A DNA stretch of 64,000 bases, from contig JAEUHW010000286.1 of NCBI GenBank assembly GCA_016793245.1, positions 1 to 64,000 on the forward strand, given 5' to 3'. Positions 1-8,792 of the stretch are shown here, piece after piece; the stretch's first letter is position 1, and the number at the start of each line of letters is the position of its first letter. The notes beneath the pieces were generated by a model. The model did no database searches. It saw nothing but the letters and a program-made list of their open reading frames with translations, and had not been told where the DNA came from. The position numbers and the translations under genes were made by a program. The stretch is from Planctomycetota bacterium (lineage in GTDB: Bacteria > Planctomycetota > UBA1135 > JADKAF01).

Positions 1-199
1 CTCGTCTCGCGGAGCGAGAACGAACGCACGCGCCGCCGGGCGGACCACGGCGAGTAGGGCGGGAGGGTACCGAGGTAACGGGGGAGGGTCAAACGCTTTT
101 CCCGTGGGCCCCGGAGGAGCCGGCGAGGCGCGGGTCGCGGCCTTGAACTGCGGGGGGGCGGAGGGGTAGGACCAGGGGATTCCCTGGCACGCGAGGACC

Positions 200-850
200 A
201 TGCAACGCGATCCCTGGCTCGCGGACTTCCGCGGACTCCGCGGGCGCATCGGGCTCTACGGCGGCTCGTTCGATCCAGTGCATCGCGGGCATCTCGAGGT
301 CGCTCGCTCGGCGCAGCGCGCCCGCGATCTCGAGCGCGTCGTGTTCCTGCCGACGGCGCGGAACCCGATGAAGCCGCGCGGTCCGCGAGCCTCCGATGCC
401 GATCGCGCGGCGATGCTGCGGCTCGCGCTGGCGGCCGAGCCCGATCTCTTCGTGTCGCCGCTCGAGCTCGAGCGCGCGGGCACCTCGTATACCGTCGAGA
501 CCTTGGAGGCGATCCGCGCGGAAGTCGATCCCGCCGCCGAGCTCACCTTCGTCATGGGCTCGGACTGTTTGCCGGACTTCCCGCGCTGGCATCGCGTGCG
601 CGAGCTCTTCGGCCTCGCGCGCCTCTGCGTCGTCGAGCGCGAGGGCTTCGGGCCCGCGGATCTGGAGGGGCTGGTACCCGCTCTCGGAAGAGAACTCGTC
701 GAGCAGCTGCGCCGCGACTTCGTCGCGCGCGCGCCCATCCCGAGCTCGTCGACCGCCTCCCGCGAGGCCGCGAGAGCCGGTCGACCCGAGGACGGCGATC
801 TGCCCGCGGCGGTGGCCCGCTACATTCGCGAGCACGGGCTCTACCGTTGA
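200..850 (+). CDS. nadD: Nicotinate-nucleotide adenylyltransferase NadD
   Basis: This enzyme transfers AMP from ATP to nicotinate mononucleotide, making deamido-NAD in cytoplasmic NAD synthesis. The 216-residue protein has the nucleotidyltransferase signature GLYGGSFDPVHRGHL at about residues 18-32, including the phosphate-binding HxGH (HRGH). Further in are the family-like stretches FLPTARNPMK and TFVMGSDCLPDFPRWH. The family usually begins right at the RIGLYGG strand, so this protein has about 16 extra N-terminal residues. No closer ATG, GTG or TTG exists in frame, so the ATG at 200 is kept. Its TGA overlaps the TTG start of the next gene by four bases, which suggests translational coupling. 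Confidence is high; only the exact N-terminus is open. Confidence 0.95.
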   Translation: MQRDPWLADFRGLRGRIGLYGGSFDPVHRGHLEVARSAQRARDLERVVFLPTARNPMKPRGPRASDADRAAMLRLALAAEPDLFVSPLELERAGTSYTVETLEAIRAEVDPAAELTFVMGSDCLPDFPRWHRVRELFGLARLCVVEREGFGPADLEGLVPALGRELVEQLRRDFVARAPIPSSSTASREAARAGRPEDGDLPAAVARYIREHGLYR

Positions 851-1923
851 GCGCCTGGATCTACGTCGCGCTCGCGCTGGCGGCGGCGCTGCTCGCGCTC
901 GGCGCCACGGCGCTGGCACGCCGCGTCGCGCTCTCGACCGGGTTCCTCGATCGGCCCGAGGGGCGAAAGGACCACGGCGAGGCCGTGCCCTATCTCGGCG
1001 GCGCCGCGGTGGTCTTCGTGTTGCTCGCGTTCCCTTCGGCGGGCTTGCTCGTCGCGTCCGGGATCTTCGGCGGCGTTCCGGGGATCGCGGCCGAAGCGCT
1101 GCGCGAGCTGGCCGATGCGGGACGCGCCTGGGCCGGCTTGGCTCTCGGTCTGGTCCTCGCGTGCGCGGGGGGCACCTGGGATGACCGCGTGAAGCTCGCA
1201 CCGCGCGTGAAGCTGGCGCTGCAATGCGCCGCGGCACTCTGCCCCGTCGTCCTCGCGGAGCTGCGCTTCGACTGGGCGCTCCACGAGCTGCTCGGGGCGG
1301 CGGGGGCCGCGCTGTGGATCGTCGCGGCGATGAACGCGTTCAACTTCCTCGACAATATGAACGGCGTCCTGACCGGCGTCGTCGCCTCGCTCACGCTGCC
1401 GTTCTTCGCGCTGGCCTGGGTCTCGGATCAAGTGGCGATCGCCGCGGCGCTGGCCGTGACCTGCGGCGCGTGCCTCGGGTTCCTGCCGTTCAATTTCCCG
1501 CGCGCGCGCATCTTCCTCGGCGACGGTGGCAGCCAGGCGCTCGGCTATTGGATCGGTGCGCTCGCCGTGCAGGCCAGCTATCTAGGGCCGGGCACGCGCT
1601 GCGCGCTGGCGCCGTTTCTCGTGCCTCCGGCGTTGTTGGCGCTGCCGCTGCTCGATTTGGCGCACGTCGTCTGGTCGCGGCGCCGCCTCGGCGTGCCGAT
1701 CTCGCGCGGAGATCATCGCCATGTCTCCCATCGGCTCGCGCAACGCACCGGCTCCAAGCGGCGCGCGGCGTTCGCTTGCTGGGGCGCGACCTTCGTGCTC
1801 GGCGCGCTCGCCGCGCCGCTCCCGTGGTGCTCGCCGCTGCAAGCGAGCGCCCTCGTCGCCGCTCAAGTCGCGCTGTTCCTCTGGGTCGGCGGCTTGCCGG
1901 CGCGCGGCGCCCGCTCGCATTGA
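847..1923 (+). CDS. Polyprenyl-phosphate HexNAc-1-phosphate transferase (MraY/WecA/TagO family)
   Basis: This integral membrane enzyme would move a sugar-1-phosphate from a UDP-sugar to polyprenyl phosphate, starting a surface glycan. The 358-residue protein is hydrophobic throughout, with about ten membrane segments. It carries the family motifs NAFNFLDNMNGV (about residues 160-171), an LGDGGSQALG loop (about 223-232) and the late cytoplasmic DHRHVSHRL histidine motif (about 288-296). These fit the WecA/TagO branch better than MraY, because no cell-division or murein genes are nearby. The start is a TTG overlapping the nadD stop (TTGA). The substrate is not readable from sequence. Glycan genes further along (uppP, gmd-rmd, rml) make a polysaccharide role likely. 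Confidence 0.85.
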   Translation: MSAWIYVALALAAALLALGATALARRVALSTGFLDRPEGRKDHGEAVPYLGGAAVVFVLLAFPSAGLLVASGIFGGVPGIAAEALRELADAGRAWAGLALGLVLACAGGTWDDRVKLAPRVKLALQCAAALCPVVLAELRFDWALHELLGAAGAALWIVAAMNAFNFLDNMNGVLTGVVASLTLPFFALAWVSDQVAIAAALAVTCGACLGFLPFNFPRARIFLGDGGSQALGYWIGALAVQASYLGPGTRCALAPFLVPPALLALPLLDLAHVVWSRRRLGVPISRGDHRHVSHRLAQRTGSKRRAAFACWGATFVLGALAAPLPWCSPLQASALVAAQVALFLWVGGLPARGARSH

Positions 1924-1979
1924 CCCCCCCTCGGGCGCGTGGAAGAATCTCCGCCTTTTCCCCGCCCCGGGACCCCTCG

Positions 1980-2759
1980 ATGATCGCCGTCATCTCCGAC
2001 CTCCACTCGAACATCCAGGCGCTGCGCCGCGCCATGGAAGACATCGCGGAGCTCGGAGTGACCCGCATCGCGTGCCTCGGAGACGTGGTCGGCTATGGGG
2101 CCAACCCGCGCGAGTGCCTTCAGCTCGTGATGGAGCGCTGCGAGTTCACGCTGCTCGGGAACCACGAAGACGCGCTGCTGAACTACGCCGAGGACTTCAA
2201 CGACAACGCGCGCGCCGCGATCCACTGGACCCAGGATCGCTTGAACGCGCCCGAGTATCCCGCCGACCAGAACTACGCCTTCTGGAACTTCCTCGGCGAG
2301 CTGCCGCACCAGATCGAGACCGATGGCGCGCTCTTCGTGCACGGCTCGCCGCGCGACCCCGTGCGCGAATACATGCTCCCGCGCGACGCTAAGAACGCGG
2401 ACAAGATGGAGCGTGTGTTCGCGGCCCAGACGCAGCCGGTGAGCTTCGTCGGCCACAGCCACGTGCCCGGTGTCTACGTCGAGGGCGGGGAGAAGCACAT
2501 CTCGCCGCGCGAGCTCGAGAACGGGATCTACGTCGTGCCGAAGGACCGTCGCGTGCTCGTGAACGTGGGCAGCGTGGGCCAGCCGCGCGACGGGGACACG
2601 CGCCTCTCCTACGTCGTCTTCGAACCGGCCGCGGAAGGTCGCGCCGCGCGCGTCGCGTTCCGTCGCCTCGCCTATGACCACGAAGCCGCTTCGCGCTCGA
2701 TCCGCGCGGAGCAGGGCCTCCCGGTCTACCTCGCCGAGCGTCTCCTCGTGGGTCGCTGA
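1980..2759 (+). CDS. Calcineurin-like metallophosphoesterase (YfcE/MJ0936 type)
   Basis: This is a 259-residue dimetal phosphoesterase of the Metallophos_2 class. The metal-binding motifs are in order: SDLHSN (residues 6-11), GDVVGYGANP (about 35-44), GNHED (about 60-64), a histidine in LFVHGSPRD (about 118-126) and GHSHVPG (about 157-163). The ATG at 1980 is chosen because the family begins directly with the first metal strand, MIAVISDLH. An upstream in-frame extension would only be a shadow of the preceding gene. No signal peptide is seen, so it is cytoplasmic. The family covers phosphodiesterases and protein or nucleotide phosphatases, and the physiological substrate cannot be told. It lies 56 bp after the transferase and 138 bp before yidC. 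Confidence 0.88.
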   Translation: MIAVISDLHSNIQALRRAMEDIAELGVTRIACLGDVVGYGANPRECLQLVMERCEFTLLGNHEDALLNYAEDFNDNARAAIHWTQDRLNAPEYPADQNYAFWNFLGELPHQIETDGALFVHGSPRDPVREYMLPRDAKNADKMERVFAAQTQPVSFVGHSHVPGVYVEGGEKHISPRELENGIYVVPKDRRVLVNVGSVGQPRDGDTRLSYVVFEPAAEGRAARVAFRRLAYDHEAASRSIRAEQGLPVYLAERLLVGR

Positions 2760-2897
2760 GCCGACAGGGGCGCGCAGACCGTCGCGCGGCGCGCGCGAGC
2801 TTCTCGCGCCGCGCTCCGCGTCGCGCGCGGCGCGCCTCCGATTCTCTCTCCTCCTTCGTTCGTTCGTTCGCCTTCTCGCTCCCGCCCGCAGGACCCC

Positions 2898-4904
2898 GTG
2901 GAAAAGAGACTGCTCGTCTTCCTGCTGCTGACGATCGCTTGGCTCTTCTTCTGGCAGAGCTTCTTCGGCCCCGGCCCCGTGCAACCGCCCGCCGTCACAC
3001 CGGCGTCGGATGCTCCGGCTGGCGAGACCTCGAGCGCGGCCGCGCCGTCCACGCCCACACCGGCGCAAGCCGATGTCCTCGCCGAGCGCGAAGTCGAGCT
3101 CGAGCTGCGCCGTGGCAACTTCGCGGCGCGCTTCTCGAACCGCGGCGGCATGCTCGCCGAGCTGCGCGTGAAGGGCTTCGGGACGAAGGCCGGCCTCAGC
3201 GCCGAGCAGCTCGCCGATCCGCTCTACTGGAGCGCCTTGGTGCAATCGGGTGGTCCGCTCGCGAATGCGCTGCGCTGGAGCGCGCTCCGCGATCCCCGCC
3301 TCCTCGAAGATCGCGCCGCGCCCGGCCTCGAGCTCGCGACCTTCCTCCCCGAGCAGGCGCTCTGGCAGCACGAGTGGCTCGCGGCTCCCGAGGACGGCGG
3401 CGCGCCGCTGCCCCCGACTCACGATCCGGCGCAGCGAGCGGGGATCCGCTTCCGCGTGCGCTTGGCCGGCATCGAGCTGGTGAAGGAGATCCGGCTCCCG
3501 AGCGATCCGGCGCGCTACGACCTGCAGATCGTGCTGCGCGCCTCGGGCCGAGCGCCGAACGGCGAGCTCTACACGGTCTTCGCGCCGGCTGCCGGCCTCT
3601 TCACCAACGAGGACTCGTTCTATCCCGATCCCGTCGCGTGCCGCATCGTCGTCGAAGACGGCGACCACACCGTCGATGACTATCGGATGGCGTCGGGTGC
3701 GGCCCAGGGGCCCGAGTGGTTCGAGGGGATCGCCTCGGACCAGCGTCTCGCGGCCTTCGGCGTCTTCAACAAGCACTTCGCGTTGCTCGCGAGTCCCGGT
3801 GAGGAGACCTTGAGCTCGGGTGCCCTCGCGCAGACGGGCTTCGAGAGCTACGCCACGCGCACGGCCGGCGCGGAGCAGCGCCTCCTTCAGAACTCCGGCT
3901 CGAGCCAGTGGGGCTTCGCCTCGCTCTCGCTGCTGCGCTTGAAGCTCGACGGTACGAAGACGATCGAGCTCCCGTTCCGGCTCTACGCCGGTCCGAAGTC
4001 CCCGGCGATCTTCGACGCGCGGCCCGAATACAAGGCCTACGGCGCGATCGTCGACGAGTTCGATTTCGGCGGCTGGTTCTACAGCATCTTCTTCGCCGGC
4101 CCCGTCGCGCACGTCCTGCTCTGGTTCCTCGAGCTCTTCGGCGGCGTGCTCGGCAACTACGGCCTCGCGATCATCCTGCTGACCTTCCTCGTCCGCACCT
4201 TGCTGTTCCCGATCAACCGGATCCAGCAGGTGAAGATGGCGGCATACGGCGAGCAGATGAAGCGCATCCAGCCCGAGCTGATGCGCTTGAAGGAGCAGCA
4301 CAAGGACGATCCGCAGCAGTACAGCAAGAAGCAGCTCGAGCTGATGCGCAAGCACGGCGTCACCGTGCCGCTCGGCGGCTGCCTACCGATCTTCTTGCAG
4401 ATGCCGATCTTCATCGGCCTCTTCGCCGCGCTGCGCTCGACGATCCTGCTGCGTCACGAGCCCTTCTATCTCTGGATCCACGACCTCTCGCGGCCCGATG
4501 CGCTGCTCTCGTGGGAGCCGGTGACGCTGCTCTTCTTCACCCTCGATGGTCTCAACCTCCTGCCGATCCTGATGGTCGTGCTGTGGGTGCTGCATCAGCG
4601 CATGATGCCGCGCCCGGCGAGCATGGATCCGCAGCAGGAGACCATGATGAAGATGATGACCTTCATGCCGATCCTCTTCGGCTTCCTGCTCTACAGCTAC
4701 GCCTCCGGCCTCGCGCTCTACATGATCACGTCGAGCCTCCTCGGCATCGTCGAGGTCCGCTACATCAAGAAGAAGTGGCCGATCGAGGAGCAGGTGAAGA
4801 AGTACCAGGAGAAGCTCGCCCTGCGCCGGGCGAAGATGCTGGAGCTGCGGAAGCGCATCGAGGAGGCGCAGAAGAAGAACCGCCGGAAGGGGCTGCCGGG
4901 GTGA
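2898..4904 (+). CDS. yidC: Membrane protein insertase YidC
   Basis: YidC inserts and folds inner-membrane proteins, alone or with SecYEG. The 668-residue length and layout match the Gram-negative form. There is an N-terminal membrane anchor (residues 4-20, LLVFLLLTIAWLFFW), a Pro/Ala linker, a large periplasmic domain to about residue 385, and then the conserved five-helix core. The core holds FLVRTLLFPIN at about residue 430, with the conserved groove arginine, and GGCLPIFLQMPIFIGLF at about residue 495. The C-terminal tail is strongly basic (EEAQKKNRRKG), as expected for ribosome contact. The start is GTG. The stop overlaps the GTG of mnmE (GTGA), preserving the ancient yidC-mnmE neighbourhood. 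Confidence 0.97.
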   Translation: MEKRLLVFLLLTIAWLFFWQSFFGPGPVQPPAVTPASDAPAGETSSAAAPSTPTPAQADVLAEREVELELRRGNFAARFSNRGGMLAELRVKGFGTKAGLSAEQLADPLYWSALVQSGGPLANALRWSALRDPRLLEDRAAPGLELATFLPEQALWQHEWLAAPEDGGAPLPPTHDPAQRAGIRFRVRLAGIELVKEIRLPSDPARYDLQIVLRASGRAPNGELYTVFAPAAGLFTNEDSFYPDPVACRIVVEDGDHTVDDYRMASGAAQGPEWFEGIASDQRLAAFGVFNKHFALLASPGEETLSSGALAQTGFESYATRTAGAEQRLLQNSGSSQWGFASLSLLRLKLDGTKTIELPFRLYAGPKSPAIFDARPEYKAYGAIVDEFDFGGWFYSIFFAGPVAHVLLWFLELFGGVLGNYGLAIILLTFLVRTLLFPINRIQQVKMAAYGEQMKRIQPELMRLKEQHKDDPQQYSKKQLELMRKHGVTVPLGGCLPIFLQMPIFIGLFAALRSTILLRHEPFYLWIHDLSRPDALLSWEPVTLLFFTLDGLNLLPILMVVLWVLHQRMMPRPASMDPQQETMMKMMTFMPILFGFLLYSYASGLALYMITSSLLGIVEVRYIKKKWPIEEQVKKYQEKLALRRAKMLELRKRIEEAQKKNRRKGLPG

Positions 4905-6244
4905 GCGCCGCGCGGAGCGGCGCGTCGAACGACACGATCGCGGCGCTCGCCTCCGCCGCCGATCGCGCGGAGCGAGCGGTGCTGCGCGTCTCGGGGCCGG
5001 AGTGTTACCCGATCGTCCAACGCCTCGCGGGCAGCTCCTTCGTACCGCCGACGCGGGGCGCTCGCCTCGCGGAGGTCGAGCTCTCGCTCCCGGACGGGCG
5101 GATGCCGGCGACGCTCTGGTGCTTCCGGGCTCCGCGCTCCTACACGGGCGAGGATCTGATCGAGATCCATGCGATCGGCTGGCCCGTGCTCGTGCACGAG
5201 CTCCTGCGCGCGCTGCAGCGCGCGGGGGCGCGCTTCGCGCGACCGGGTGAGTTCACGCAGCGCGCGTTCCTCGCCGGCAAGCTCGATCTCGCCCAGTGCA
5301 GCGCCGTGCTGCGCCTCACCTCGGCTCGCGATCGCGAGGTCTCGCGCGCGGCCGCGGGGCTGCTCGAAGTCGAGCGCGGGGAGAGCACGGACGCGTTGCG
5401 CGAGGAGCTGCTCGCCATGCTGGCCTTCCTAGAGGCCCACCTCGATTTCGAGGAGGTCGAGATCGCCGGAGCCGGGGAGGAGCTGGCGCAGCGCGCGGCC
5501 GATCTGCGCGCGAGGGTCGCGCTGCAGCGCTCGCGCTGGGAGGCGCTGCCGGCGACGCGCGAGCGGCCGTGGATCGCGCTCTTCGGTCGCCCCAGCGTCG
5601 GCAAGTCGACGCTCTTCAATCGCTGGGTCGGCGAAGAGCGCGCGCTCGTCGACGAAGCACCGGGGACCACGCGCGATCTCCTGCGCGCGGTGGCGCGCCT
5701 CGATGGGATCGAGGTCGAGCTGGTCGATCAACCGGGCCGCGCCGACGAGCGCGCGGAGGTCCGCGAGCGCGCGTTGCTCCAGAGCGCGGATCTCCTGCTC
5801 TGCTGCGTCGATGCCGCCGCTCCCGAGCTCCCGGCCGAGCTCCCGGAGCATCCGCGGCGCTTCCTCGTCCATCTCCGCGCGGACCGCTTGACGGGTGAGC
5901 CGCCGGTCCTCGCCACCAGCGACGCCTTCGCTGGGCGCTTCCTGGTCAGCGTGCAGCGCGGCGACGGACTCTCGGAGCTCGAGCGCTCCCTCGCCGCGGC
6001 GCTGCGCGGCGATCTCGCGGCGGGGGAGGGGACCTCCGGCGTCGAGCTCGAGCAGCGCGAAGCGCTGCGGGCCGTCGAGGAGCACGTCTCGGCGGCCGAG
6101 GTGCTCCTGCGCGCCGGGCTGCCCTTCGAGATCGCCGCCGAAGAGCTGCGCGCCGGGCTCGCCGGGCTCGACCGCATCGCCGGGAGCTGGTCGCCCGAGG
6201 ATTTGCTGGACCGGATCTTCGCGCGCTTCTGTCTGGGGAAGTGA
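4901..6244 (+). CDS. mnmE: tRNA uridine-5-carboxymethylaminomethyl modification GTPase MnmE (divergent G domain)
   Basis: MnmE works with MnmG to modify the wobble uridine of several tRNAs. The 447-residue protein has the N-terminal tetrahydrofolate domain (SNDTIAALASAADR, then GEFTQRAFLAGKLDLAQ), the helical domain with an inserted G domain, and the C-terminal FCLGK carrying the modification cysteine. The G domain is unusual. The P-loop is GRPSVGKST, with Ser where MnmE normally has the potassium-binding Asn (GRPNxGKS). The GTTRD switch is intact, the G3 motif reads DQPGR instead of DTAGR, and the NKxD guanine-specificity motif is replaced by LRAD. The GTG start overlaps yidC. mnmG lies 8.5 kb downstream in this window, so both halves of the enzyme are present. 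Identity is certain; potassium-dependent GTPase activity is in doubt. Confidence 0.94.
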   Translation: MSAARSGASNDTIAALASAADRAERAVLRVSGPECYPIVQRLAGSSFVPPTRGARLAEVELSLPDGRMPATLWCFRAPRSYTGEDLIEIHAIGWPVLVHELLRALQRAGARFARPGEFTQRAFLAGKLDLAQCSAVLRLTSARDREVSRAAAGLLEVERGESTDALREELLAMLAFLEAHLDFEEVEIAGAGEELAQRAADLRARVALQRSRWEALPATRERPWIALFGRPSVGKSTLFNRWVGEERALVDEAPGTTRDLLRAVARLDGIEVELVDQPGRADERAEVRERALLQSADLLLCCVDAAAPELPAELPEHPRRFLVHLRADRLTGEPPVLATSDAFAGRFLVSVQRGDGLSELERSLAAALRGDLAAGEGTSGVELEQREALRAVEEHVSAAEVLLRAGLPFEIAAEELRAGLAGLDRIAGSWSPEDLLDRIFARFCLGK

Positions 6245-6303
6245 GGCCGCTCGCGCGGTGCTCGCCGGCGCACGGCGCTTCAAGATCGTGGGGTGCGGTT
6301 GGT

Positions 6304-6332
6304 TTGACGCACTACATCTAGTGTGTTAGACC
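6304..6332 (+). promoter_or_regulatory. Promoter with NrdR-box-like operator upstream of nrdR
   Basis: A candidate sigma-70 promoter reads TTGACG (6304-6309), 17 bases, TAGACC (6327-6332), placing transcription start about 30 bases before the nrdR ATG. The spacer is occupied by the palindrome GCACTACATCTAGTGT (6309-6324). It matches the published NrdR-box consensus ACACWAWATATWGTGT at 13 of 16 positions, including both outer half-site cores. NrdR is known to repress nrd promoters from such boxes. A box inside the promoter spacer of nrdR itself implies autoregulation of nrdR and the genes coupled to it. Only one box is evident; many NrdR promoters carry two. Confidence 0.6.
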
Positions 6333-6370
6333 CTCGGCCTCTTCTTCTCGGCGCTTGCCCCGGGGCCTCC

Positions 6371-6880
6371 ATGAAGTGTCCTTTCTGCGGTCGCGATGAC
6401 GACAAGGTCATCGACTCGCGTGGCTCGAACGACGCGGCGGCGATTCGCCGCCGGCGCGAGTGCCAGGCCTGCGGCCGCCGCTACACGACCTACGAGCGCG
6501 TGGAGGAAGTGCCTCTGCGCGTCGTGAAGAAGGACGGATCGCGCGTGGCGTTCGACCGGCAGAAGATCTTGAGCGGCCTGTTGAAGGCCTGCGAGAAGCG
6601 CCCCGTGGCGATGGCCGCGCTCGAAGATGCCGTCGGCCGCATCGAGCGGCAGTGCACGGAGAACTTCGATCGCGAAGTGAAGTCGACCTTCATCGGCGAG
6701 CTCGTGATGAAGGAGCTGCGCGAGCTCGATCAAGTCGCGTACGTGCGCTTCGCTTCGGTCTACCGCCAGTTCCGCGACGTGTCGCAGTTCCTGGAGGAGC
6801 TGCGGCCGATGCTCGAGACCCGCAACGAGAAGCGCGAGGAGCCGAGGGAGGAGGATGCCGACCGGCCGCGTCGTTTCTAA
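6371..6880 (+). CDS. nrdR: Transcriptional repressor NrdR
   Basis: NrdR is the ATP/dATP-sensing repressor of ribonucleotide reductase genes. The 169-residue protein starts with the zinc ribbon [18 protein letters not shown], with the second Cys pair in [16 protein letters not shown]. An ATP-cone domain follows ([20 protein letters not shown], about residues 50-140). The length is slightly above the usual 150-160 because of a charged Glu/Arg tail. The ATG at 6371 is chosen because the zinc ribbon must be N-terminal; the upstream in-frame ATG adds unrelated residues. The 3' end overlaps the next gene, which also begins with an ATP-cone, by 26 bases. A NrdR-box-like site lies in its own promoter region. 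Confidence 0.97.
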   Translation: MKCPFCGRDDDKVIDSRGSNDAAAIRRRRECQACGRRYTTYERVEEVPLRVVKKDGSRVAFDRQKILSGLLKACEKRPVAMAALEDAVGRIERQCTENFDREVKSTFIGELVMKELRELDQVAYVRFASVYRQFRDVSQFLEELRPMLETRNEKREEPREEDADRPRRF

Positions 6881-8792
6881 GCGCGGCGGACGGCGCGAGT
6901 CCTTCTCGCTCGCCAAGCTCCAGCGCGCGCTGCAACGCGCGCTGGAGAGCTCTGGCGATCTGCCGTCGTTCGCGAGCCGCGACCTCGCGCAGGCGATCGA
7001 GAAGCGCTTGCCCTTCGCGGCGGATGTCGCGATCGAGAGCAGCTCGATCCGCGCCTTCGTGGAGCGACTGCTCGAGGAGCGGGGGGCTCTCTCTCTGCTC
7101 GCGCATTATCGGCGGCACGCTTCGCGTCGCGAGCGGCAGCGCGCTGCTCTGCGCGTCGCGTACGACGCGCCGAGCGCTCCGGGCCGCGGCATGAGCGAGG
7201 TCTTCGATCCGGCGCGGATCGCGACGCACCTCTGTCTCCACCGAGGATTCGCGCGCGACGAAGCTCTCGCGATCGCGGCCAGCGTCGAGCGGCGCCTCCT
7301 CGCCGCGCGCTGGACCACGGTGGGGCGCGACCTCGTCGCCGCGACCGTCGAAGCCGAGTGCGCGGCCCGTGACTCGGCCTCCCGCAACGCCTCGGATCAC
7401 GGCAGCTCGCGGCGCGAAGTCGTCGGGCCGCGGCGCTCCGAAGTCGAGGAGCTGCTCGAGGCCGGCTGCACGAGCAGCGGCTCCGAGATCACCTCGTGGG
7501 GGCACAGCGTCGAGCAGACGCTCGCGGCGGTCGTCCTCGCGCGCCACGCGACGCGCGGCGGCGCCGCGCGCGACGCCAGCCGTATCGCGCACGCGCAGGG
7601 CGACCTGCACTTCCTCCACTTCGACGCGCCGCATCGCGTCGTCGGCGCCGCGGCGTTGATCGCCCCGGAGAACTTCGATGCGGCGCGCCTCGGGGAGCGG
7701 CTCGCGGAGGTGCTCTTCGCGGAGACGCGCCGCGCCGCGCTGCTCGTCGATGTGCGCGGCGCGAGTGCGGGGCGCGTGCCTTGGAAGCGCGTGCGCCTTC
7801 TCGTGGAGGAGCAGCTCCCGCTGTGGGGATCGATCGCGCGCGCGGCCGGTGGTCGCCTCGGAATCGGCTTGCTGGTCGGCCGCGATGCCGCGTTGGTCGA
7901 GGGCGGGCTGCTCGAGTTGGTCCGCGCCGTCGAGCGCGCGCTCGCCGCGAAGCCGCAGGTGTTCGATCCGCTCGAGCTGGTCGTCGGCTCGCTGGCCGTC
8001 GATGCCTGGACGCAGCCGAACCGCGGCGGAGCCGCCGGGCCGGCGACCGAGCTGCCGCCGCTGCGCTTCGGCACGGCGGATCGGGCGCACCTCGGCTTCG
8101 GCGTGCTCGCCAGCGGTGGCTTGGATGGACTGCCGGGTCCCGAGTCGGGCGGTTCGTGGATCTACGGCGCCGGCGGAGGCATGGCCCTCGATCTGCCGCG
8201 CCTCGCCTCGGGTGTCGGACCGGCCGACGAAGGGGCGTTCTTCGCGGCGCTGCACGCGCTGTTGGAGCTCGGCATCGACGAAGCGCAGCGCCAGAGCGCG
8301 CGACATGAGCGCCGCGCGCGAGCGGGCCTCGGCCCGGCGCTCGCACCTGGTGCGAGAGCCGGCTTCGCCGTCGTGCCGATCGGGTTCCACGAAGCGCTGC
8401 AGATGCTCTGGGGCGAGCTCACGCCTCCGCGCGCCGCGCGCGCGCTGAGCTTCCTGGCGGAGGCCGTCGAGCGCTGCGGGCGCCAGGCTGGCACCGAGTG
8501 GATGCTCGAGCTCGGCGACGCGCCCGACGTGCGCGGGCGATTCGAGCGCCTCGACGATGCGCGCGAGGAGAGCGTCGGTCCGAGCGGGTATGCTTGGGCC
8601 TCTCGCGAGGGGCGTCGCTACGGTCACGGCGTGGCGCCTGCGCGAGGAGGAGCCGGCTCGCTCGACCGCCACGTCCCGAGCCTGCTCCCGTACGGCCGCC
8701 TGCCCGCGCGCGCGAGCGCGACGGGCTCGATCGCCGAGGTCGCGCCGCTCGACGCGCGCGTCCCCGCGGAACGCAGGAACGATTCCCCATGA
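6855..8792 (+). CDS. ATP-cone protein resembling a degenerate anaerobic ribonucleotide reductase (NrdD-like pseudoenzyme)
   Basis: This 645-residue protein starts with an ATP-cone ([21 protein letters not shown], about residues 6-95). The rest reads like the class III reductase NrdD in reduced form. It has [14 protein letters not shown] (NrdD-type entry motif), ALDLPRLA (compare NLPRLA of NrdD) and then [14 protein letters not shown] followed by an Ala-rich helix and a Glu-rich stretch. The C-terminus lacks the RVxGY glycyl-radical loop and the CxxC zinc pairs of active NrdD. Only about four scattered cysteines are present. Catalysis therefore looks impossible. It overlaps nrdR by 26 bases and smc by ATGA, and probably shares the NrdR-box promoter. 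A dATP/ATP-sensing or NrdR-partner role is inference. The family assignment rests on motif reading only. Confidence 0.6.
   Translation: MPTGRVVSKRGGRRESFSLAKLQRALQRALESSGDLPSFASRDLAQAIEKRLPFAADVAIESSSIRAFVERLLEERGALSLLAHYRRHASRRERQRAALRVAYDAPSAPGRGMSEVFDPARIATHLCLHRGFARDEALAIAASVERRLLAARWTTVGRDLVAATVEAECAARDSASRNASDHGSSRREVVGPRRSEVEELLEAGCTSSGSEITSWGHSVEQTLAAVVLARHATRGGAARDASRIAHAQGDLHFLHFDAPHRVVGAAALIAPENFDAARLGERLAEVLFAETRRAALLVDVRGASAGRVPWKRVRLLVEEQLPLWGSIARAAGGRLGIGLLVGRDAALVEGGLLELVRAVERALAAKPQVFDPLELVVGSLAVDAWTQPNRGGAAGPATELPPLRFGTADRAHLGFGVLASGGLDGLPGPESGGSWIYGAGGGMALDLPRLASGVGPADEGAFFAALHALLELGIDEAQRQSARHERRARAGLGPALAPGARAGFAVVPIGFHEALQMLWGELTPPRAARALSFLAEAVERCGRQAGTEWMLELGDAPDVRGRFERLDDAREESVGPSGYAWASREGRRYGHGVAPARGGAGSLDRHVPSLLPYGRLPARASATGSIAEVAPLDARVPAERRNDSP

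Noticed and set aside
1-199. Possible 3' end of an upstream gene (plus-strand frame ending with TAG at 55-57)
   Set aside because: Only 18 codons are visible and another frame is also open across the region; no recognisable protein end.
1863-4355. 830-residue open frame on the minus strand over yidC
   Set aside because: It overlaps a certain yidC in full and shows no family motif; very high GC makes long antisense frames common.
6240-6370. Second NrdR box at the usual 31-32 base spacing
   Set aside because: Checked both sides of the 6309 box; no half-site match was found.
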